DNA of 64,000 nt, taken from contig CANTFG010000167.1 of NCBI GenBank assembly GCA_947652605.1, positions 62,001 to 126,000 of the forward strand, in the 5' to 3' direction. The position numbers and the translations under genes were made by a program. The notes under the pieces are model-generated. The model did not search any database and was not told where the DNA came from. It saw only the letters and a program-made list of their open reading frames with translations. This document shows, piece after piece, positions 54,716 to 64,000 of this stretch (within the stretch, counting starts at the first letter, position 1; each line of letters opens with the position of its first letter). Source of the DNA: Elmis aenea (lineage: Eukaryota; Arthropoda; Insecta; Coleoptera; Elmidae).

Positions 54716-54886
54716 TTGATTTGTATATCACAGGAACAGTTTATCCTTCGCATCTTTACATGAAAAAAATTGTTTTGCATATGTCTTTCAATGAGCTGGT
54801 TTTAATTTTTAATACTTTCCTAAAAATACCGTGCTTTAGTTAAAACATATGTTCCTTGAGCGACTATTTCGAAACAATTTTAATTA
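54716..54886 (+). repeat. Unusually diverged monomer
   Basis: The unit is a chimera of a 'cacaggaac' front with the G-type 'cttcgcat', and carries six substitutions that I do not see elsewhere: 'gaaaaaaattg' for 'gaatacaattg', 'aatactttcc' for 'aataatttcc', 'taaaacat' for 'taatacat', and 'attaataattt' for 'attattgattt' at its junction. Five of the six are changes to A. No other unit has so many private changes. Local mutation, an ancient unit, or low-quality consensus sequence are all possible. Confidence 0.8.
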
Positions 54887-55399
54887 ATAATTTGTATATC
54901 ACAGAAACAGTTTATCCATCGCCTCTTTACATGAATACAATTGTTTTGCATATGTCTTTCAATGAGCTGGTTTTAATTTTTAATAATTTCCTAAAAATAC
55001 CGTGCTTTAGTTAATACATATGTTCCTTAAGCGACTATTTCGAAACAATTTCAATTATTGATTTGTATATCACAGAAACAGTTTATCCATCGCCTCTTTA
55101 CATGAATACAATTGTTTTGCATATGTCTTTCAATGAGCTGGTTTTAATTTTTAATAATTTCCTAAAAATACCGTGCTTTAGTTAATACATATGTTCCTTG
55201 AGCGACTATTTCGAAACAATTTTAATTATTGATTTGTATATCACAGAAACAGTTTATCCATCGTCTCTTTACATGAATACAATTGTATTGCATATGTCTT
55301 TCAATGAGCTGGTTTTAATTTTTAATAATTTCCTAAAAATACCGTGCTTTAGTTAATACATATGTTCCTTGAGCGACTATTTCGAAACAATTTTAATTA
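54887..55399 (+). repeat. Three junction monomers (Q/P, Q/E, F)
   Basis: The unit at 54887 has a Q front (cacagAa) and a P back (ttAag, tttCaatt) and is followed by a Q-class unit. That unit (55058) ends in TTCGAA and leads to F, as E would. They link the diverged monomer to the 32-monomer super-repeat. Confidence 0.72.
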
Positions 55400-58300
55400 T
55401 TGATTTGTATATCACAGGACAAGTTTATCCTTCGCATCTTTACATGAATACAATTGTTTTGCATATGTCTTTCAATGAGCTGGTTTTAATTTTTAATAAT
55501 TTCCTAAAAATACCGTGCTTTAGTTAATACATATGTTCCTTGAGCGACTATTTTGAAACAATTTTAATTATTGATTTGTATATCACAGGAACAGTTTATC
55601 CATCGCCTCTTTATATGAATACAATTGTTTTGCATATGTCTTTCAATGAGCTGGTTTTAATTTTTAATAATTTCCTAAAAATACCGTGCTTTAGTTAATA
55701 CATATGTTCCTTGAGCGACTATTTCTAAACAATTTTAATTATTGATTGGTATATCACAGGAACAGTTTATCCATCGCCTCTTTACATGAATACAATTGTT
55801 TTGCATATATCTTTCAATGAGCTGGTTTTAATTTTTAATAATTTCCTAAAAATACCGTGCTTTAGTTAATACATATGTTCCTTGAGCGACTATTTCGAAA
55901 CAATTTTAATTATTGATTTGTATATCACAGAAACAGTTTATCCATCGCCTCTTTACATGAATACAATTGTTTTGCATATGTCTTTCAATGAGCTGGTTTT
56001 AATTTTTAATGATTTCCTAAAAATACCGTGCTTTAGTTAATACATATGTTCCTTGAGCGACTATTTTTAAACAATTTTAATTATTGATTTGTATATCACA
56101 GGACAAGTTTATCCTTCGCATCTTTACATGAATACAATTGTTTTGCATATGTCTTTCAATGAGCTGGTTTTAATTTTTAATAATTTTCTAAAAATACCGT
56201 GCTTTAGTTAATACATATGTTCCTTGAGCGACTATTTCTAAACAATTTTAATTATTGATTTGTATATCACAGGAACAGTTTATCCATCGCCTCTTTACAT
56301 GAATACAATTGTTTTGCATATGTCTTTCAATGAGCTGGTTTTAATTTTTAATAATTTCTTAAAAATACCGTGCTTTAGTTAATACATATGTTTCTTGAGC
56401 GACTATTTCTAAACAATTTTAATTATTGATTTGTATATCACAGGAACAGTTTATCCATCGCCTCTTTACATGAATACAATTGTTTTGCATATGTCTTTCA
56501 ATGAGCTGGTTTTAATTTTTAATAATTTCCTAAAAATACCGTGCTTTAGTTAATACATATGTTCCTTAAGCGACTATTTCGAAACAATTTTAATTATAGA
56601 TTTGTATATCACAGGAACAGTTTATCCATCACCTCTTTACATGAATACAATTGTTTTGCATATGTCTTTCAATGAGCTGGTTTTAATTTTTAATAATTTT
56701 CTAAAAATACCGTGCTTTAGTTAATACATATGTTCCTTGAGCGACTATTTCGAAACAATTTTAATTATTGATTTGTATATTACAGGAACAATTTATCTAT
56801 CGCCTCTTTACATGTATACAATTGTTTTGCATATGTCTTTCAAAGAGCTGGTTTTAATTTTTAATAATTTCCTAAAAATACCGTGCTTTAGTTAATACAT
56901 ATGTTCCTTGAGCGACTATTTCGAAACAATTTTAATTATTGATTTGTATATCACAGGAACAGTTTATCCATCGCCTCTTTACATGAATACAATTGTTTTG
57001 CATATGTCTTTCAATGAGCTGGTTTTAATTTTTAATAATTTCCTAAAAATACCGTGCTTTAGTTAATACATATGTTCCTTAAGCGACTATTTCGAAACAA
57101 TTTCAATTATTGATTTGTATATCACAGAAACAGTTTATCCATCGCCTCTTTACATGAATACAATTGTTTTGCATATGTCTTTCAATGAGCTGGTTTTAAT
57201 TTTTAATAATTTCCTAAAAATACCGTGCTTTAGTTAATACATATGTTCCTTGAGCGACTATTTCTAAACAATTTTAATTATTGATTTGTATATCACAGGA
57301 ACAGTTTATCCATCGCTTCTTTACATGAATACAATTGTTTTGCATATGTCTTTCAATGAGCTGGTTTTAATTTTTAATAATTTCCTTAAAATACCGTGCT
57401 TTAGTTAATACATATATTCCTTGAGCGACTATTTCTGAACAATTTTAATTATTGATTTGTATATCACAGGAACAGTTTATCCATCGCCTCTTTAAATGAA
57501 TACAATTGTTTTGCATATGTCTTTCAAAGAGCTGGTTTTAATTTTTAATAATTTCCTAAAAATACCGTGCTTTAGTTAATACATATGTTCCTTAAGCGAC
57601 TATTTCGAAACAATTTCAATTATTGATTTGTATATCACAGAAACAGTTTATCCATCGCCTCTTTACATGAATACAATTGTTTTGCATATGTCTTTCAATG
57701 AGCTGGTTTTAATTTTTAATAATTTCCTAAAAATACCGTGCTTTAGTTAATACATATGTTCCTTGAGCGACTATTTCTAAACAATTTTAATTATTGATTT
57801 GTATATCACAGGAACAGTTTATTCATCGCCTCTTTACATGAATACAATTGTTTTGCATATGTCTTTCAATGAGCTGGTTTTAATTTTTAATAATTTCCTA
57901 AAAATACAGTGCTTTAGTTAATACATATGTTCCTTGAGCGACTATTTCTAAACAATTTTAATTATTGATTTGTATATGACAGGAACAGTTTATCCATCGC
58001 CTTTTTACATGAATACAATTGTTTTGCATATGTCTTTCAATGAGCTGGTTTTAATTTTTAATAATGTCTTAAAAATACCGTGCTTTAGTTAATACATATG
58101 TTCCTTGAGCGACTATTTCGAAACAATTTTAATTATTGATTTGTATATCACAGGAACAGTTTATCCATCGCCTCTTTACATGAATACAATTGTTTTGCAT
58201 ATATCTTTCAATGAGCTGGTTTTAATTTTTAATAATTTCCTAAAAATACCGTGCTTTAGTTAATACATATGTTCCTTGAGCGACTATTTCGAAACAATTT

Positions 58301-60871
58301 TAATTATTGATTTGTATATCACAGAAACAGTTTATCCATCGTCTCTTTACATGAATACAATTGTATTGCATATGTCTTTCAATGAGCTGGTTTTAATTTT
58401 TAATAATTTCCTAAAAATACCGTGCTTTAGTTAATACATATGTTCCTTGAGCGACTATTTCGAAACAATTTTAATTATTGATTTGTATATCACAGGACAA
58501 GTTTATCCTTCGCATCTTTACATGAATACAATTGTTTTGCATATGTCTTTCAATCAGCTGGTTTTAATTTTTAATAATTTCCTAAAAATACCGTGCTTTA
58601 GTTAATACATATGTTCCTTGAGCGACTATTTTGAAACAATTTTAATTATTGATTTGTATATCACAGGAACAGTTTATCCATCGCCTCTTTATATGAATAC
58701 AATTGTTTTGCATATGTCTTTCAATGAGCTGGTTTTAATTTTTAATAATTTCCTAAAAATACCGTGCTTTAGTTAATACATATGTTCCTTGAGCGACTAT
58801 TTCTAAACAATTTTAATTATTGATTGGTATATCACAGGAACAGTTTATCCATCGCCTCTTTACATGAATACAATTGTTTTGCATATATCTTTCAATGAGC
58901 TGGTTTTAATTTTTAATAATTTCCTAAAAATACCGTGCTTTAGTTAATACATATGTTCCTTGAGCGACTATTTCGAAACAATTTTAATTATTGATTTGTA
59001 TATCACAGAAACAGTTTATCCATCGCCTCTTTACATGAATACAATTGTTTTGCATATGTCTTTCAATGAGCTGGTTTTAATTTTTAATGATTTCCTAAAA
59101 ATACCGTGCTTTAGTTAATACATATGTTCCTTGAGCGACTATTTTTAAACAATTTTAATTATTGATTTGTATATCACAGGACAAGTTTATCCTTCGCATC
59201 TTTACATGAATACAATTGTTTTGCATATGTCTTTCAATGAGCTGGTTTTAATTTTTAATAATTTTCTAAAAATACCGTGCTTTAGTTAATACATATGTTC
59301 CTTGAGCGACTATTTCTAAACAATTTTAATTATTGATTTGTATATCACAGGAACAGTTTATCCATCGCCTCTTTACATGAATACAATTGTTTTGCATATG
59401 TCTTTCAATGAGCTGGTTTTAATTTTTAATAATTTCTTAAAAATACCGTGCTTTAGTTAATACATATGTTTCTTAAGCGACTATTTCTAAACAATTTTAA
59501 TTATTGATTTGTATATCACAGGAACAGTTTATCCATCGCCTCTTTACATGAATACAATTGTTTTGCATATGTCTTTCAATGAGCTGGTTTTAATTTTTAA
59601 TAATTTCCTAAAAATACCGTGCTTTAGTTAATACATATGTTCCTTAAGCGACTATTTCGAAACAATTTTAATTATAGATTTGTATATCACAGGAACAGTT
59701 TATCCATCGCCTCTTTACATGAATACAATTGTTTTGCATATGTCTTTCAATGAGCTGGTTTTAATTTTTAATAATTTTCTAAAAATACCGTGCTTTAGTT
59801 AATACATATGTTTCTTGAGCGACTATTTCGAAACAATTTTAATTATTGATTTGTATATTACAGGAACAATTTATCTATCGCCTCTTTACATGTATACAAT
59901 TGTTTTGCATATGTCTTTCAAAGAGCTGGTTTTAATTTTTAATAATTTCCTAAAAATACCGTGCTTTAGTTAATACATATGTTCCTTGAGCGACTATTTC
60001 GAAACAATTTTAATTATTGATTTGTATATCACAGGAACAGTTTATCCATCGCCTCTTTACATGAATACAATTGTTTTGCATATGTCTTTCAATGAGCTGG
60101 TTTTAATTTTTAATAATTTCCTAAAAATACCGTGCTTTAGTTAATACATATGTTCCTTAAGCGACTATTTCAAAACAATTTCAATTATTGATTTGTATAT
60201 CACAGAAACAGTTTATCCATCGCCTCTTTACATGAATACAATTGTTTTGCATATGTCTTTCAATGAGCTGGTTTTAATTTTTAATAATTTCCTAAAAATA
60301 CCGTGCTTTAGTTAATACATATGTTCCTTGAGCGACTATTTCTAAACAATTTTAATTATTGATTTGTATATCACAGGAACAGTTTATCCATCGCTTCTTT
60401 ACATGAATACAATTGTTTTGCATATGTCTTTCAATGAGCTGGTTTTAATTTTTAATAATTTCCTAAAAATACCGTGCTTTAGTTAATACATATATTCCTT
60501 GAGCGACTATTTCTGAACAATTTTAATTATTGATTTGTATATCACAGGAACAGTTTATCCATCGCCTCTTTACATGAATACAATTGTTTTGCATATGTCT
60601 TTCAAAGAGCTGGTTTTAATTTTTAATAATTTCCTAAAAATACCGTGCTTTAGTTAATACATATGTTCCTTAAGCGACTATTTCGAAACAATTTCAATTA
60701 TTGATTTGTATATCACTGGAACAGTTTATCCATCGCCTCTTTACATGAATACAATTGTTTTGCATATGTCTTTCAATGAGCTGGTTTTAATTTTTAATGA
60801 TTTCCAAAAAATACCGTGCTTTAGTTCATACATATGTTCCTTGAGCGACTATTTCGAAACAATTTTAATTA
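55400..60871 (+). repeat. 32-monomer super-repeat (5472 bp)
   Basis: Order: G to S (13 units), Q C D E F, G to S (13 units), A. It contains an 18-mer (57452-60529). The first half carries 'catcacctc' in N (56597), 'tttccttaaa' in R (57281), 'tttaaatgaa' in S (57452) and 'ttattcatcg' in C (57794). The second half lacks them, but they reappear exactly 5472 bp later in 62069-63436. This shows that the duplicated unit is 32 monomers, not 18. Confidence 0.85.
60701..60871 (+). repeat. Type A monomer joined directly to G
   Basis: A complete A front and middle (cacTgg, gatttccAa, TtCata) is followed at 60872 by G ('ggacaag', 'cttcgcat') rather than B. The unit's end is equally compatible with F, so this is an A/F exchange in the last third of the unit and marks the seam of the 32-mer. 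Confidence 0.8.
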
Positions 60872-63800
60872 TTGATTTGTATATCACAGGACAAGTTTAT
60901 CCTTCGCATCTTTACATGAATACAATTGTTTTGCATATGTCTTTCAATGAGCTGGTTTTAATTTTTAATAATTTCCTAAAAATACCGTGCTTTAGTTAAT
61001 ACATATGTTCCTTGAGCGACTATTTTGAAACAATTTTAATTATTGATTTGTATATCACAGGAACAGTTTATCCATCGCCTCTTTATATGAATACAATTGT
61101 TTTGCATATGTCTTTCAATGAGCTGGTTTTAATTTTTAATAATTTCCTAAAAATACCGTGCTTTAGTTAATACATATGTTCCTTGAGCGACTATTTCTAA
61201 ACAATTTTAATTATTGATTGGTATATCACAGGAACAGTTTATCCATCGCCTCTTTACATGAATACAATTGTTTTGCATATATCTTTCAATGAGCTGGTTT
61301 TAATTTTTAATAATTTCCTAAAAATACCGTGCTTTAGTTAATACATATGTTCCTTGAGCGACTATTTCGAAACAATTTTAATTATTGATTTGTATATCAC
61401 AGAAACAGTTTATCCATCGCCTCTTTACATGAATACAATTGTTTTGCATATGTCTTTCAATGAGCTGGTTTTAATTTTTAATGATTTCCTAAAAATACCG
61501 TGCTTTAGTTAATACATATGTTCCTTGAGCGACTATTTTTAAACAATTTTAATTATTGATTTGTATATCACAGGACAAGTTTATCCTTCGCATCTTTACA
61601 TGAATACAATTGTTTTGCATATGTCTTTCAATGAGCTGGTTTTAATTTTTAATAATTTTCTAAAAATACCGTGCTTTAGTTAATACATATGTTCCTTGAG
61701 CGACTATTTCTAAACAATTTTAATTATTGATTTGTATATCACAGGAACAGTTTATCCATCGCCTCTTTACATGAATACAATTGTTTTGCATATGTCTTTC
61801 AATGAGCTGGTTTTAATTTTTAATAATTTCTTAAAAATACCGTGCTTTAGTTAATACATATGTTTCTTGAGCGACTATTTCTAAACAATTTTAATTATTG
61901 ATTTGTATATCACAGGAACAGTTTATCCATCGCCTCTTTACATGAATACAATTGTTTTGCATATGTCTTTCAATGAGCTGGTTTTAATTTTTAATAATTT
62001 CCTAAAAATACCGTGCTTTAGTTAATACATATGTTCCTTAAGCGACTATTTCGAAACAATTTTAATTATAGATTTGTATATCACAGGAACAGTTTATCCA
62101 TCACCTCTTTACATGAATACAATTGTTTTGCATATGTCTTTCAATGAGCTGGTTTTAATTTTTAATAATTTTCTAAAAATACCGTGCTTTAGTTAATACA
62201 TATGTTCCTTGAGCGACTATTTCGAAACAATTTTAATTATTGATTTGTATATTACAGGAACAATTTATCTATCGCCTCTTTACATGTATACAATTGTTTT
62301 GCATATGTCTTTCAAAGAGCTGGTTTTAATTTTTAATAATTTCCTAAAAATACCGTGCTTTAGTTAATACATATGTTCCTTGAGCGACTATTTCGAAACA
62401 ATTTTAATTATTGATTTGTATATCACAGGAACAGTTTATCCATCGCCTCTTTACATGAATACAATTGTTTTGCATATGTCTTTCAATGAGCTGGTTTTAA
62501 TTTTTAATAATTTCCTAAAAATACCGTGCTTTAGTTAATACATATGTTCCTTAAGCGACTATTTCGAAACAATTTCAATTATTGATTTGTATATCACAGA
62601 AACAGTTTATCCATCGCCTCTTTACATGAATACAATTGTTTTGCATATGTCTTTCAATGAGCTGGTTTTAATTTTTAATAATTTCCTAAAAATACCGTGC
62701 TTTAGTTAATACATATGTTCCTTGAGCGACTATTTCTAAACAATTTTAATTATTGATTTGTATATCACAGGAACAGTTTATCCATCGCTTCTTTACATGA
62801 ATACAATTGTTTTGCATATGTCTTTCAATGAGCTGGTTTTAATTTTTAATAATTTCCTTAAAATACCGTGCTTTAGTTAATACATATATTCCTTGAGCGA
62901 CTATTTCTGAACAATTTTAATTATTGATTTGTATATCACAGGAACAGTTTATCCATCGCCTCTTTAAATGAATACAATTGTTTTGCATATGTCTTTCAAA
63001 GAGCTGGTTTTAATTTTTAATAATTTCCTAAAAATACCGTGCTTTAGTTAATACATATGTTCCTTCAGCGACTATTTCGAAACAATTTCAATTATTGATT
63101 TGTATATCACAGAAACAGTTTATCCATCGCCTCTTTACATGAATACAATTGTTTTGCATATGTCTTTCAATGAGCTGGTTTTAATTTTTAATAATTTCCT
63201 AAAAATACCGTGCTTTAGTTAATACATATGTTCCTTGAGCGACTATTTCTAAACAATTTTAATTATTGATTTGTATATCACAGGAACAGTTTATTCATCG
63301 CCTCTTTACATGAATACAATTGTTTTGCATATGTCTTTCAATGAGCTGGTTTTAATTTTTAATAATTTCCTAAAAATACAGTGCTTTAGTTAATACATAT
63401 GTTCCTTGAGCGACTATTTCTAAACAATTTTAATTATTGATTTGTATATGACAGGAACAGTTTATCCATCGCCTTTTTACATGAATACAATTGTTTTGCA
63501 TATGTCTTTCAATGAGCTGGTTTTAATTTTTAATAATGTCTTAAAAATACCGTGCTTTAGTTAATACATATGTTCCTTGAGCGACTATTTCGAAACAATT
63601 TTAATTATTGATTTGTATATCACAGGAACAGTTTATCCATCGCCTCTTTACATGAATACAATTGTTTTGCATATATCTTTCAATGAGCTGGTTTTAATTT
63701 TTAATAATTTCCTAAAAATACCGTGCTTTAGTTAATACATATGTTCCTTGAGCGACTATTTCGAAACAATTTTAATTATTGATTTGTATATCACAGAAAC

Positions 63801-64000
63801 AGTTTATCCATCGTCTCTTTACATGAATACAATTGTATTGCATATGTCTTTCAATGAGCTGGTTTTAATTTTTAATAATTTCCTAAAAATACCGTGCTTT
63901 AGTTAATACATATGTTCCTTGAGCGACTATTTCGAAACAATTTTAATTATTGATTTGTATATCACAGGACAAGTTTATCCTTCGCATCTTTACATGAATA
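60872..64000 (+). repeat. Second copy of the 32-monomer super-repeat, incomplete at window end
   Basis: G to S (60872-63094), Q C D E F (63095-63949), then the first 51 bases of G. It follows 55400-58528 unit by unit with the same rare variants. A private change is 'ttcagcgac' near 63065. The array runs off the window edge. Confidence 0.85.

Larger units (their letters stand above)
1..64000 (+). repeat. 171-bp tandem satellite DNA array with higher-order repeat organisation
   Basis: Seen directly: a 171-bp unit starting 'ttgatttgtatat' recurs at 1, 172, 343, 514 and so on to 63950, always in the same orientation, with no other sequence between units. There are about 374 units. A consensus has about 29% GC. 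Units differ by a handful of recurring substitutions, which define types A-S; ordered strings of types repeat as higher-order units. Long homogeneous arrays with nested HORs and no transposon insertions are typical of centromeric or pericentromeric satellites; that location is inference. The unit length is close to that of many eukaryotic satellites (alpha satellite of primates is also 171 bp), but I recognise no named family. No gene, RNA gene or regulatory element is supported anywhere, so every gene-free stretch in the window is this satellite. Confidence 0.99.

Noticed and set aside
1..64000. Primate alpha satellite, because of the 171-bp period
   Set aside because: The monomer shows no recognisable alpha-satellite sequence, is richer in A/T, and its only CENP-B-box-like site has the second half altered. 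Length alone is not evidence.
1..64000. CRISPR array
   Set aside because: The repeat fills the whole 171-bp period with no unique spacers, and no cas genes or leader are present.
1..64000. Entirely artefactual assembly of one repeated read
   Set aside because: Copies differ in a structured way: many types, hybrids with predictable successors, private variants and nested duplications. Simple looping would give identical copies. Local mis-assembly, especially around the long 1-12141 and 32315-44626 pair, cannot be excluded.
1..64000. TATA-like and octamer-like motifs as promoters
   Set aside because: 'tatatca' and 'ttttgcat' recur in every unit simply because the DNA is AT-rich; nothing indicates initiation at a particular unit.

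Overview
The whole 64 kb window is one uninterrupted tandem satellite DNA array. A monomer of 171 bp is repeated head-to-tail on one strand about 374 times (first unit starts at base 1, last complete unit ends at 63949). I see no gene, RNA gene, transposon, microsatellite island or unique sequence anywhere, and the array continues past both window edges. A consensus monomer counted by eye has 49 G/C in 171 bases (about 29% GC). This is eukaryotic constitutive heterochromatin, plausibly centromeric or pericentromeric. The 171 bp length matches primate alpha satellite, but I recognise no alpha-satellite sequence. I cannot name the host.

Monomers differ at a small set of diagnostic positions, so I numbered the monomer from the first t of 'ttgatttgta' and sorted the units into types A-S. 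Markers: A = a17t, a99g, t106a, a127c; B = g19a with g156t; C = c115a; D = c14g, c39t, t102g, c105t; E = g68a; F = g19a, c36t, t59a; G = 'ggacaag', 'cttcgcat', c155t; H = c44t; I = t7g with g68a; J = g19a, a99g, c155t, g156t; K = 'ggacaag', g156t; L = c105t, c139t; M = g143a; N = t2a, c104t; O = c14t, a48t, t77a; P = g143a, t166c; Q = like B; R = c37t, g136a, 'tctgaac'; S = t77a, g143a, t166c. The basic order is S-A-B-C-D-E-F-G-H-I-J-K-L-M-N-O-P-Q-R, a 19-monomer higher-order repeat (HOR) of about 3.25 kb.

Layout: 1-3591 is a 21-monomer rearranged unit; 3592-4446 a 5-mer; 4447-7694 the canonical 19-mer; 7695-10773 an 18-mer lacking A; 10774-20349 is scrambled and rich in A; 20350-28381 holds two copies of a 21-monomer unit, the second with a 5-monomer internal duplication; 28382-32314 carries a 12-monomer unit; 32315-44626 repeats the first 12.1 kb of the window; 44798-52150 is a 15-monomer unit present nearly three times; 52151-55399 is mixed and includes one unusually mutated monomer; 55400-64000 carries a 32-monomer (5472 bp) super-repeat.

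Hybrid monomers lie at nearly every change of order. Each has the front of one type and the back of another, and the correct successor follows, which is the signature of unequal crossing-over or replication-based copying. Length is held very tightly: I found only five small indels in 374 units, two of them copies of one event. The 97-codon open frames are by-products of 171 being 57 codons and of type A lacking one stop codon; they are not genes. All identities and type calls were made by eye, not by alignment software.
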